A DNA stretch of 10,037 bases from an uncultured Clostridia bacterium (GCA_947589615.1 CANQBU010000042.1:1-10037), one strand, 5' to 3'; shown: positions 1-7,675, counted from the stretch's first letter. Program-made: numbers and translations. Notes: a model not told the origin generated them from the sequence alone.

Positions 1-3000
1 TGTAGACTGATTCAACGCTTTCTCTTCCGAGAGTTTGTCTGAAAAGTGACCTTTGAATTTGAGCTCTATTTTCAAGAATTTGACGTTGAGCACCCAATAG
101 GGCATCAATTCTACCAATTGTTTGAGGTGATGGTGTAGGGGAAACTAAGTCGTCCATAAGTGGTTCGAATTGTTCCTTCCCTTCAAAATCCATTGCATCA
201 AATGCCCCTCTGATGGATTGAATCATTGCTTGCTTTGGAGTTAATCCAGCGGTGCTTCTAAGTGAAGTATTGTAAGAAGCTAAAATGGTGTTTCTAACTT
301 GGGCTGGAAGTGTTGCTAATAATTGAGTTGTTGCATTGTATGCTGCAATGTCGCCTTGAAGTTTCTTTTGGTCATCACCGAGTTTTTTACCGGCAAAAGT
401 GGCTGCACTATTTGCTCGAATTGCTTCTGCAACTTGAGCATTAGCAAAATTGCCTGATAAAACGAAGTCAATTGCTTGAGAGAGTTGAGAATAAACATTT
501 CGAACGTTTGGAGGGCAAGAGGAATTAAGTGCTCTTTCGGTAAGGACAGCTCTTGCAATTCTTTCTTGAATTGACATTGTTGAAGTAGTAGAAGGATCGT
601 TAAGTCCCGTAAATGCCTTTCCATATTTAGCAGTGAGTGCATCTATTTCTTTTTTAACATTGACCGAATTTATTGGTGTGTTACGCCAAGCAACATCGAT
701 AGGAATATTAAATGCGCTGTTAACGGCAGGAATAAGATGTGAAACTGCAGCAGTTCTATATTGATCAATCAATTGATTATAGTTATTAAGGTTATTCAAT
801 AAGTTTATTTCGGCGGCATCTGGCGAGCCTGCTTTACGAGCTCTTGCAGTGACAAAGTCAACAATTTTGTTAATTGGATCATTGTTAGTCCCGATAGCAT
901 TGCCGTCTACTTTTAATTTCTTTCCTGTGGCAGGGAATTCTCTAATGCTTTCTACAATATCAGGATGGAGATAAGCATCGGTAAGAAGATTTCCATAGTT
1001 GGCTGATAAAATGTTATTTATATCACCGTATTTATCGCCGATGTCATTTCGTAAGCCACTTTCTGCATCATAAAGGCGAGTAAGTGCGTCAAGTAATGCT
1101 TTTTCTTCGGTTGTTGCTCCTGCAACCTTAGTGGCGTTTGTTTTAAGGGTGGTAAGCTTATTAACTGAATTTGTTTCATACGCAGAGTATAATGAATGTT
1201 GCATATAGGTTTGTGCGTCGGCCTCTACCTGGTTTTTATTCCCGAAAGTAGTTTGTTTTTGAACAGCTTCAATTGCATGAACAAGTGCTGATGCTTGTGA
1301 GAGTTGAGCAGTTTGTGCTGCATTATCTCTTGCCAATTGTTGCACTGCAGAAACTTGTGAAGTTATAGCGACTCTAGCATCTTCAAGGATGTTTGCACAT
1401 CTAGTTCTTTCATTTTCAGGAAGTTTTGAAAGTAATCTTGATATTCTTCCTTCTGTTAAATCTTGGTCATTTGCATATCTTCTTGCAATAACACTTGCGT
1501 ATCTTATAAAACGCTTTTCTCTCTGTTCGGGTGTAATGCTGGAGGAAGTCATAAATCTTTCAAGAGTGCTATCTCTTGCAGTGGAAACAAATTGTGTCTG
1601 CTGGTCAAGAAGTTCTTGTTTTCTTTCTCCATGAGCAACAGATTCATGTAAAGCTGAAACAAAAGTGTTTAATTTTGTTTGTGCTTCAGGTGTATTTGCC
1701 AAAATTCCTTCACCTTCTGTCAATAGTTTTCTATCTTCATCAGGCATAGGTAAGAAATTGGAATTAATGAAGTCATTGACCCTTTGTTCTCTTTCAGTAG
1801 GTGAGGCAGTTTGAATGGCACTGAGTTGAGAAAGCATTTGTTTTCTAGCCTCAAGTCCGTCAAAACTTGTTAAGGCGTCAATCTTTTGCCCTTCTTCTGC
1901 AGGTAAGATTCCATATTTTTCGTAAAGTGATGCAAAACCATTTTCTGGCAAGTTCATTTCATTTGTCAACCTGCTTTGAATTTGATTTTCATCGGCATCA
2001 ACTGCATTAATATCAAATTCATTTTTTATCTGTTTGTTTAAAGCGTTTTCGCTTTCAGTTGCCTGTTCATCTTCTTTGTCAGCTTCAGCTTCATTTTCGT
2101 TCTGTTTTTCCTCTTCTTTTTTATCTTCCTTCTCTTCTTTCTCGTATTGCTTTACTCTTTTTTGAGCACGCTTAATAGGTCCGAAATTATATAAGTCGGC
2201 AGTCAGAACTCCAGAGAAGCCAACGCCAAATACTACTAATCCTGCGATAAGGGAGAGACCGCCGGTAAGCATGGCACCAAGAAATAGGAATATGCCTATA
2301 ATACACATAGTCGTGCTTACTGCTTCTACTGGTTGAGAAATATTGAAAGTTGTGCCAGTTGGAGGCTCAGGCGTCTCTTGCTCGATCGCTTGTCTTTGCT
2401 CTTTAGGCTTATCCGGTTGTTGCCTCTGTTCTGGTGACTCTGGCTGTGGCTGTTGCTCCTGCCCTGGTGGCACTGGTTGTGGCTGTTGCTCTTGTTGAGG
2501 ATCAATAGGAGTGTTATCACCTGTAGGAGATTGAGGTTCAATTGCATTAGGCTCTTCAGGATCTTCGTCAATCGTATTAGGATCATTAGGATCTTCATCG
2601 ATAATTTCGTTTGTTAATCTTCTTATATCGTAGTCTTTAATTTTGTCTGATTCTCTGCTGTCGCGTTTTTCGAAATAGAAAGTATTCTTTTCTGGCTTTC
2701 CATCTTTGCCGGGTAATTCTACAACATAAGCAGACACATTATCAGAAGATCGTTCGGTGCTGCTTTGAGGAGTATTAAAAGGTGGGGCCATGAAGACTCC
2801 ATTTCTGACAAAGTCAAGTATCTCGACAGCTTCAGGACTAAGAGTTCCATCATTGTTTACTGGCAATTCATATTTATAAAAGACATGAGTTGACGCGCCT
2901 GTTTCCAAAGCAATAAAAGGATGAGTTACTCCTTTTTCATCTGTTTCTGACATAAGGCGGTAGTTGTCGCAATGCCTAAAATAACCATTTACAAAAAGAT

Positions 3001-3832
3001 AGTTTGAACGTTTTCCGTCTTTAAACTGGGTAATGAATGCAGGTGGACGATTTTTCCCGTCTTTATTAAGTTCGCCTTGGTCTGGAAGGAGGCTAACATA
3101 GTATCCATTTTTGTGTTCGATATCGTTTGAGTCTGTAAAATCAACGGTTGTCCCAGGTTCCAATGTTTGAATGAATGACGCAAATAAATCAACTGAAAGT
3201 GCTTTTGCGGGAGAGGACTTCATTGTTGGCAGTAATTCAACTCCATCTTTCGTAGGGTACTTAAATTTGCATAATTTTTTATCAGGATTAAGGAATTCTT
3301 CCATAAGTTGAGGGTGGATTTCAACCCCGATACCTTCTGGTTCTATACCTGGGATTTCATTTCTCAGTAAATTAGGAATGTGGTAGGAATAATTGGAAAC
3401 GCCGTTTTCGTCTTCTACCTGGATATTAATTCCAAAAGCACCTGTTGTTATAACATACTTCTTTTCATCTTCAGCTTCAATTTCAAATCTTAATTCTTCA
3501 CTCCTATTGCTCATGGTGATAGAAGATTTATTAGGGTCAAGAATTAATTCATTTTTTCCATTAAAGTCAAAGAGATGTGTTCCTTTTTTACTGTCTATAA
3601 AAAATGTATCGGCGTCCAGGCGAAGTTTATACACTCCTTTTTGATTTTCATCTTCAACAACACTAATCACAGGTTGACCGTTGTAACCTAATTGGATGAG
3701 GCTTTTTGATGAAGGATTCATGCTGACTGGTTGGATCACAGTTCCTCTAGCAACACCATTTTGCACGAGTCTGACTCTTTTACCAAAGGTTGAAACACCT
3801 AAATTAACTTGATTTAATTTTTTTGCTTCCAT
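1..3832 (-). CDS. Giant unrecognised membrane-associated protein, 3' end missing
   Basis: Reading the minus strand from 3832 gives at least 1277 codons without a stop; the frame is still open at the left edge, so the C-terminus is missing. I do not recognise the family. Residues about 1-405 look beta-rich and globular, with no signal peptide. Residues 411-495 form an acidic then Pro/Gln-rich linker with short repeats. Residues 508-546 are strongly hydrophobic and Gly-rich, long enough for two tight membrane helices. Residues 554-590 are Lys/Glu-rich, and about 600-1277 are Ala/Gln/Thr/Asn-rich and probably helical. The start at 3832 is chosen because AGGAG (3839-3843) lies 6 nt upstream; an in-frame ATG at 3838 would abut it directly. 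With no signal peptide and a basic stretch (KRAQKRVK) after the hydrophobic segment, I infer that both large domains are cytoplasmic, anchored by a hairpin. A single-pass topology is also possible. The gene is monocistronic at its 5' end and divergent from the 173-aa gene. The reading frame is certain; the function is unknown. Confidence 0.9.
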   Translation of the reverse strand, partial: MEAKKLNQVNLGVSTFGKRVRLVQNGVARGTVIQPVSMNPSSKSLIQLGYNGQPVISVVEDENQKGVYKLRLDADTFFIDSKKGTHLFDFNGKNELILDPNKSSITMSNRSEELRFEIEAEDEKKYVITTGAFGINIQVEDENGVSNYSYHIPNLLRNEIPGIEPEGIGVEIHPQLMEEFLNPDKKLCKFKYPTKDGVELLPTMKSSPAKALSVDLFASFIQTLEPGTTVDFTDSNDIEHKNGYYVSLLPDQGELNKDGKNRPPAFITQFKDGKRSNYLFVNGYFRHCDNYRLMSETDEKGVTHPFIALETGASTHVFYKYELPVNNDGTLSPEAVEILDFVRNGVFMAPPFNTPQSSTERSSDNVSAYVVELPGKDGKPEKNTFYFEKRDSRESDKIKDYDIRRLTNEIIDEDPNDPNTIDEDPEEPNAIEPQSPTGDNTPIDPQQEQQPQPVPPGQEQQPQPESPEQRQQPDKPKEQRQAIEQETPEPPTGTTFNISQPVEAVSTTMCIIGIFLFLGAMLTGGLSLIAGLVVFGVGFSGVLTADLYNFGPIKRAQKRVKQYEKEEKEDKKEEEKQNENEAEADKEDEQATESENALNKQIKNEFDINAVDADENQIQSRLTNEMNLPENGFASLYEKYGILPAEEGQKIDALTSFDGLEARKQMLSQLSAIQTASPTEREQRVNDFINSNFLPMPDEDRKLLTEGEGILANTPEAQTKLNTFVSALHESVAHGERKQELLDQQTQFVSTARDSTLERFMTSSSITPEQREKRFIRYASVIARRYANDQDLTEGRISRLLSKLPENERTRCANILEDARVAITSQVSAVQQLARDNAAQTAQLSQASALVHAIEAVQKQTTFGNKNQVEADAQTYMQHSLYSAYETNSVNKLTTLKTNATKVAGATTEEKALLDALTRLYDAESGLRNDIGDKYGDINNILSANYGNLLTDAYLHPDIVESIREFPATGKKLKVDGNAIGTNNDPINKIVDFVTARARKAGSPDAAEINLLNNLNNYNQLIDQYRTAAVSHLIPAVNSAFNIPIDVAWRNTPINSVNVKKEIDALTAKYGKAFTGLNDPSTTSTMSIQERIARAVLTERALNSSCPPNVRNVYSQLSQAIDFVLSGNFANAQVAEAIRANSAATFAGKKLGDDQKKLQGDIAAYNATTQLLATLPAQVRNTILASYNTSLRSTAGLTPKQAMIQSIRGAFDAMDFEGKEQFEPLMDDLVSPTPSPQTIGRIDALLGAQRQILENRAQIQRSLFRQTLGRESVESVY
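2195..2311 (-). other. Hydrophobic membrane segment (probable helical hairpin) of the giant protein
   Basis: Residues 508-546 of the minus-strand protein are almost free of charge: Cys-Ile-Ile-Gly, Phe-Leu-Phe-Leu, then a Thr-Gly-Gly turn near residues 523-525, then a second hydrophobic run ending before Ala-Asp at 545-546. About 39 hydrophobic residues split by a glycine turn fit two short transmembrane helices. Basic residues (KRAQKRVK, 554-561) follow directly and favour a cytoplasmic C-terminal side. Confidence 0.65.
2429..2602 (-). repeat. Short tandem peptide repeats in the linker of the giant protein
   Basis: Residues 411-430 are two 10-residue units, IDEDPNDPNT and IDEDPEEPNA. Residues 447-468 are two 11-residue units, QEQQPQPVPPG and QEQQPQPESPE. 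They lie in a Pro/Gln/acidic linker between the N-terminal domain and the hydrophobic segment, a typical disordered spacer composition. Such repeats arise by local duplication and often vary in copy number between strains; that variation is inference here. Confidence 0.8.
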
Positions 3833-3838
3833 TTTCAT

Positions 3839-3843
3839 CTCCT
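3839..3843 (-). promoter_or_regulatory. RBS deciding the start of the giant protein
   Basis: AGGAG on the minus strand, 6 nt before the ATG at 3832. The alternative in-frame ATG at 3838 would have zero spacing, so 3832 is preferred. Confidence 0.8.
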
Positions 3844-3867
3844 AAACGATATATTATTATCAAGATT

Positions 3868-3896
3868 ATTATACCATATTAAAAGTCCAATGTCAA
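3868..3896 (-). promoter_or_regulatory. Perfect extended sigma-A promoter for the giant protein
   Basis: On the minus strand, TTGACA (3891-3896), a 17-nt spacer and TATAAT (3868-3873), with TGG before the -10 (extended TGn motif). Transcription should start near 3861, giving a leader of about 29 nt. Both hexamers match consensus exactly, so strong, constitutive-type expression is expected unless repressed. Confidence 0.88.
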
Positions 3897-4012
3897 CCCA
3901 AATATCACTAATAATTTAAAAGTATTTAAAAGGGGGAGAGTCAATTTGTCATTTCTCTAAATAAATTTACACTCAAAAATGTTGAGAAGGAATTAAAATG
4001 AATATATTACAT

Positions 4013-4029
4013 GCCGTCAAAATAACGGC
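4013..4029. promoter_or_regulatory. Possible operator: inverted repeat against the -35 of the 173-aa gene
   Basis: GCCGT (4013-4017) and ACGGC (4025-4029) form a perfect 5-bp inverted repeat with a 7-nt A/T-rich spacer. It ends exactly where the rightward TTGACA begins. It is G/C-rich in otherwise A/T-rich DNA and well placed for a regulator. The arms are short, and chance cannot be excluded. Confidence 0.35.
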
Positions 4030-4058
4030 TTGACAATTATTTTATTTTTTGATATAAT
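4030..4058 (+). promoter_or_regulatory. Perfect sigma-A promoter for the 173-aa gene
   Basis: TTGACA (4030-4035), a 17-nt spacer and TATAAT (4053-4058), both exact consensus. The start is expected near 4065, leaving a leader of about 20 nt that contains the RBS. Confidence 0.88.
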
Positions 4059-4074
4059 GCTTTTAGCATGGTTG

Positions 4075-4080
4075 AAGGAG
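4075..4080 (+). promoter_or_regulatory. RBS of the 173-aa gene
   Basis: AAGGAG, 5 nt before the ATG at 4086; supports that start. Confidence 0.8.
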
Positions 4081-4085
4081 AATAA

Positions 4086-4607
4086 ATGAGCCACTTAAAA
4101 TATTTAAGAAAGATAATAGAGCCGGAACTTGATTTTCAAAATGAAAAAAAGAAAAAACGAATATATGATGCTTATGGCAATGACCCTCCTGATATTTTAA
4201 AGTCTTATGAAACTAGATTTGAAGAAGGCGATCTTCTTTCAACTCCGTTTTTGGAAGATCTTTTCATGCGCTTAACCAAAAACACTGATTTCAAATTTCA
4301 TTCGGGGAAAATAGAGGGTGATTGTATCGCATTGATAGCATATCGAACTATGAAAAACAATCAAGAATTAGATCCTTGTATAAAAATAAATGACTTTAAA
4401 ATCGTAAAAGCCAGAATAGGAGAAGAACCGGAAAAAATGAAAGATATTTTAAAAAAGATGAATTCAATACTGCAATTTTACATTAAAGACAAGCTTACAT
4501 ATGAAGATGAAAAAGCATATAAGGAAGATTTCGAAGAATATTTGAACACAGGAAAGACAAAAAGCGATAAATATGAAGAAGAAGGTAATTATACAGATTT
4601 AGAATAG
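4086..4607 (+). CDS. Hypothetical protein, 173 aa, unknown function
   Basis: A complete small gene with a perfect promoter 28 bp upstream, AAGGAG 5 nt before the ATG, and an intrinsic terminator overlapping its stop codon, so it is a free-standing transcription unit. The product is rich in Lys, Glu and Asp, with no signal peptide or membrane segment, so it is probably cytosolic. There is a basic KKKKR cluster at residues 21-25 and an acidic tail from about residue 140 (EDEKAYKEDFEEYL, then YEEEG). The middle (about 60-130) alternates hydrophobic and charged residues and looks like a small alpha/beta fold. I recognise no family or catalytic motif. Neither divergence from the giant-protein gene nor proximity to secA indicates a role. 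That it is a gene is well supported; its function is unknown. Confidence 0.85.
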   Translation: MSHLKYLRKIIEPELDFQNEKKKKRIYDAYGNDPPDILKSYETRFEEGDLLSTPFLEDLFMRLTKNTDFKFHSGKIEGDCIALIAYRTMKNNQELDPCIKINDFKIVKARIGEEPEKMKDILKKMNSILQFYIKDKLTYEDEKAYKEDFEEYLNTGKTKSDKYEEEGNYTDLE

Positions 4608-4628
4608 GTGCAAAGTAGCACCTTTTTT
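4606..4628 (+). terminator. Intrinsic terminator after the 173-aa gene
   Basis: A 6-bp stem AGGTGC/GCACCT (4606-4611 and 4618-4623) with loop AAAGTA, running into six T (4623-4628). The left arm begins inside the TAG stop codon, so the gene and its terminator overlap. Confidence 0.85.
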
Positions 4629-4722
4629 GTAATAATTCAGCATTAGAAAAATACAATAAAAGTTTAGAATAATTGCGTTAATAAAAATTTTCACTTTTTC
4701 GGGGCGTTTTGTAAAAATAGTT

Positions 4723-4750
4723 TGTTATCGACAACATTTTCGATTTTGTT
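4723..4750. promoter_or_regulatory. Nested TCGA-centred palindromes upstream of the secA promoter
   Basis: TGTT-a-TCGA-c-AACA (4723-4736) is palindromic at 12 of 14 positions. It shares its AACA arm with AACA-ttt-TCGA-ttt-TGTT (4733-4750), whose arms and core are also palindromic. The block ends 12 nt before the secA -35, a plausible site for a dimeric regulator. No regulator is identified, so this is a candidate operator only. Confidence 0.4.
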
Positions 4751-4762
4751 AATAAAAATATT

Positions 4763-4790
4763 TTGACTTTTAACAAAAATTTGATAGAAT
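4763..4790 (+). promoter_or_regulatory. secA promoter
   Basis: TTGACT (4763-4768), a 16-nt spacer and TAGAAT (4785-4790), preceded by TGA, an extended -10 (TGn). Each hexamer has one mismatch. The start is expected near 4797, giving a leader of about 58 nt. It lies downstream of the 173-aa gene's terminator, so secA is transcribed independently. Confidence 0.75.
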
Positions 4791-4843
4791 AATAAGGACA
4801 CGTTATTTTTCCCGATTATAAGGGAATAAAAAATATAATAATT

Positions 4844-4849
4844 AAGGAG
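4844..4849 (+). promoter_or_regulatory. RBS of secA
   Basis: AAGGAG, 5 nt before the ATG at 4855; fits the typical MGLF SecA N-terminus. Confidence 0.85.
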
Positions 4850-4854
4850 AAAAA

Positions 4855-7587
4855 ATGGGACTTTTTGGTAATCAAAATAATGGACAATTAAAAAAGTTAA
4901 GGAAAATAGCAGATAAAGTTGTAGCACTCGAAGAAAAATATAAAGAGTATAGTAACGAGCAGTTGCGTGCATGCACAGATGAGTTTAAAAACAGGTTAAG
5001 CGTTGGAGAAACTTTAAACGATATTTTGCCTGAAGCTTTTGCCGTAGTAAGGGAGGCATCAGCAAGGGTTTTAAATATGCGTCATTTTTATGTTCAGATA
5101 ATGGGCGGAATCGCTCTCCATCAGGGAAGAATAGCCGAAATGGCAACTGGTGAAGGAAAAACACTTGTCGCAACACTTCCTGCATACTTAAATGCTTTAA
5201 CGGGGAAAGGCGTTCACATTGTCACGGTCAATGAATATCTAGCGAAACGTGACGCTGAATGGATGGGAAAGGTGTTTAAATTTTTGGGACTTACTGTTGG
5301 AGTATCTTTGGTCGGACAAAGTGATCCTGATAAGAAAGCGGCATATCTTGCCGATATAACATACTCGACAAATAATGAACTCGGTTTTGATTATTTGAGA
5401 GATAATATGGCATCAAGCAAAAATGAGAGAGTGCAAAGAGGACTCAATTTTGCTATTGTCGATGAGGTCGATAGTATTTTGATTGATGAAGCAAGAACAC
5501 CATTGATTATAAGTGGAAACGGCGGAAAATCGTCAGAAGGTTATGAACTTGCCCAAAAATTTGTTAAAACTCTCAAAAAAGAAGAAGATGTAGAGATTGA
5601 TTTAAAAACAAAGCAAATAAACCTTACAGAAAGCGGCGTCGCAAAGGCAGAGGCTTTCTATAAAATAGACAATCTTGCAGATATCGCAAACATTGAAATA
5701 AGCCATTATATAAACAATGCATTAAAAGCAAATTTCATTATGAATATCGACGAAAATTATGTGGTTAAAGATGGTGAGGTAATAATTGTCGATGAGTTTA
5801 CCGGAAGACTCTCCGTTGGAAGAAGATTTAGCTCGGGTTTGCATCAAGCTATCGAGGCGAAAGAGGGCGTTGATATCAAAGATGAAAATCAAACTTTTGC
5901 TACAATCACATTCCAAAACTTTTTCAGGCTTTACTCAAAACTTTCCGGCATGACAGGAACTGCTAAAACCGAGGAGGGGGAGTTTAGGACAATTTACAAT
6001 CTCGATGTCGTCGTAATACCTCCAAATAAGCAAAGACAGAGAATTGACTATCCTGATATAATGTATGTAAGTGAAGAGGGCAAAATCAGGGCAATAATCG
6101 AGGAAATAAAAGGTTGCAAAGAGACGGGACAGCCCGTTCTGGTGGGCACAATAAATATTGATAAATCTGAAAAGATTTCTCGTGCTTTGAAGGCGGCAGG
6201 AATTAAACATCAAGTATTAAATGCAAAAAATAATGAAAAAGAAAGTGAAATTGTGGCTCAAGCTGGACGAAAGGGGGCAATAACTATTGCCACAAACATG
6301 GCAGGTCGTGGAACTGATATTTTGCTTGGCGGGAATCCTGAATTTATGGCGACTCACGAAATGAGAAGTAATGGCTTTACAGAGGAGGAAATCTCATATG
6401 CGACCGCCTTTAATAATATCGATGACGAAAAATTAAATAATGCAAGAGAGGAATTTCGAAAATTATACGAACAATACAAAAAAATTACCGATGCCGAGAA
6501 GGAAGAAGTTAGAGAACTTGGCGGTCTGCATATTGTAGGAACAGAGAGGCATGAATCAAGACGTATTGATAACCAATTGCGAGGCCGATCTGGTCGTCAA
6601 GGTGACCCTGGGTCAAGCGTGTTTTTCTTGTCACTCGATGATGATCTTTTCCAAAGATTTGCGACTGAAAAATTGAGAAAGGTATTTTCATTCTTTAAAG
6701 TTGATGACGACACTCCTATTCAAATAAAAATGGTCGCAAAACAAATTGAAGCATCGCAAAAGAAAATTGAACTTCAAAACTTCGGCATAAGAAAATCGGT
6801 TTTGCAATTTGACGATGTAATGAATAAGCAAAGAGAGATAATCTATGCTGAAAGAAATAAGGTATTAGATGGCGAGCCTGTTCATGAGCAAATAATGGGC
6901 ATGTTCCCAGATATTGTAAGAAAAAGCGTATACAAAGTAATAAGTGATGATAAACCATATTATGAATGGGATTTGCAGGCTTTGACAAAGGAACTCGAAA
7001 ATGGCTTAATTGAAAAAGATTGCAATTTAATAAATGAGGAGTTTGTAGAAGAATGCGAAGTTGAAGATGTCGTAAATAAAATTCTTGAGGACATTTATAA
7101 AAGATATGATGAAAGAATAAAGATAGTCAAAGAAATGGGCATTGATTTTTATGATGTTGAAAGAAACGTTCTTCTTAGAATGGTCGACATAAACTGGATG
7201 AGCCAAATTGAGGATATGCAGATTATGAAAGATGAGATAATCTCTCGTCAATTTGGCCAGCAGGACCCCGTTTTAGCCTATAAAAAAGAAGGCTTTGATA
7301 TGTTTGACAGTATGGTTGAAAAAATAAGGGAAACGACATGTAAAATCCTGTTAAACGCTCAAATTCAACAACCGCCACAAGAGCCTGAGCCAAGCCATGT
7401 AAAAATCACTTTCACTGGGAAACAACTTACGCCTGAAGAGAGGGCAAAGCAAAAAGAGAAAAAACAACAAAGATTGCAAGTTCAGCAAACAGTTGTAAAT
7501 ACACAACCTCGTATTGGGAGAAATGATCTTTGCCCATGCGGAAGCGGCAAGAAGTATAAGAATTGCTGTGGCAGAAACACAAATTAG
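4855..7587 (+). CDS. secA: Preprotein translocase ATPase subunit SecA
   Basis: Complete, 910 aa. SecA is the cytosolic and membrane-peripheral ATPase that pushes unfolded preproteins through SecYEG. Visible motifs in order: Walker A MATGEGKT (96-103), VTVNEYLAKRDAEW (123-136), Walker B DEVD (203-206) followed by DEARTPLIISG, the preprotein cross-linking region (about 225-365), MTGTA (366-370), TNMAGRGTDILLGG (480-493), GTERHESRRIDNQLRGRSGRQGDPG (562-586, arginine-finger motif), and FDDVMNKQR (652-660). A basic, Gln-rich linker leads to a SEC-C zinc motif with Cys893, Cys895, Cys904 and Cys905, the usual site for SecB or ribosome/phospholipid contact. At 910 aa it is longer than the Bacillus SecA (about 840) and carries the 500-555 insertion I associate with clostridial SecA. 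The helix after Trp781 departs from the usual HLxxMDxLRQGI consensus. It is monocistronic, with its own promoter and terminator. Identity is certain. Confidence 0.99.
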   Translation: MGLFGNQNNGQLKKLRKIADKVVALEEKYKEYSNEQLRACTDEFKNRLSVGETLNDILPEAFAVVREASARVLNMRHFYVQIMGGIALHQGRIAEMATGEGKTLVATLPAYLNALTGKGVHIVTVNEYLAKRDAEWMGKVFKFLGLTVGVSLVGQSDPDKKAAYLADITYSTNNELGFDYLRDNMASSKNERVQRGLNFAIVDEVDSILIDEARTPLIISGNGGKSSEGYELAQKFVKTLKKEEDVEIDLKTKQINLTESGVAKAEAFYKIDNLADIANIEISHYINNALKANFIMNIDENYVVKDGEVIIVDEFTGRLSVGRRFSSGLHQAIEAKEGVDIKDENQTFATITFQNFFRLYSKLSGMTGTAKTEEGEFRTIYNLDVVVIPPNKQRQRIDYPDIMYVSEEGKIRAIIEEIKGCKETGQPVLVGTINIDKSEKISRALKAAGIKHQVLNAKNNEKESEIVAQAGRKGAITIATNMAGRGTDILLGGNPEFMATHEMRSNGFTEEEISYATAFNNIDDEKLNNAREEFRKLYEQYKKITDAEKEEVRELGGLHIVGTERHESRRIDNQLRGRSGRQGDPGSSVFFLSLDDDLFQRFATEKLRKVFSFFKVDDDTPIQIKMVAKQIEASQKKIELQNFGIRKSVLQFDDVMNKQREIIYAERNKVLDGEPVHEQIMGMFPDIVRKSVYKVISDDKPYYEWDLQALTKELENGLIEKDCNLINEEFVEECEVEDVVNKILEDIYKRYDERIKIVKEMGIDFYDVERNVLLRMVDINWMSQIEDMQIMKDEIISRQFGQQDPVLAYKKEGFDMFDSMVEKIRETTCKILLNAQIQQPPQEPEPSHVKITFTGKQLTPEERAKQKEKKQQRLQVQQTVVNTQPRIGRNDLCPCGSGKKYKNCCGRNTN

Positions 7588-7640
7588 CCGATAATTCGAT
7601 GTTCTAACACTATATCTTGTGTTTAAGATTTTAATATTTT

Positions 7641-7675
7641 GTCCAAATTTGTCCACGTGTCCACGAAATGTCCAC
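7641..7675 (+). repeat. Four GTCCA direct repeats in the secA 3' region
   Basis: GTCCA occurs at 7641, 7651, 7659 and 7670 (spacings 10, 8 and 11), three of them as GTCCAC. All are complementary to the single TGGAC/GTGGAC arm at 7690-7695. The spacing is near but not equal to a helical turn. Confidence 0.7.

Noticed and set aside
316..3644. Several short ORFs on both strands inside 1-3832
   Set aside because: All are in other frames of the continuous minus-strand gene and lack RBS or promoter support.
3833..3838. Alternative start at 3838 for the giant protein
   Set aside because: The RBS would touch the ATG with no spacer; the ATG at 3832 has the normal 6 nt.
3998..4033. Tiny 11-codon ORF with an AGAAGGA-like RBS ending in the TGA of the TTGACA box
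   Set aside because: No promoter is visible for it, it is very short, and it overlaps the -35 of the next gene; chance is the simplest explanation.
4806..4829. Hairpin TTCCC/GGGAA in the secA leader as a possible attenuator or riboswitch
   Set aside because: Only five pairs with an 8-nt loop and no T-run or conserved riboswitch core; too weak to call.
4691..4972. Minus-strand hydrophobic 93-aa ORF across the secA start
   Set aside because: It overlaps the secA promoter and N-terminus antisense, has no supporting context, and its hydrophobicity reflects A/T-rich antisense codons.
7606..7623. AACAC/GTGTT inverted repeat just after secA as the terminator
   Set aside because: A five-pair stem without a T-run; the GTGGAC hairpin downstream is much stronger.
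7641..7675. GTCCA repeats as a CRISPR or iteron array
   Set aside because: Units are only 5-6 nt with unequal short spacing, no spacer structure, and no cas or replication gene nearby.
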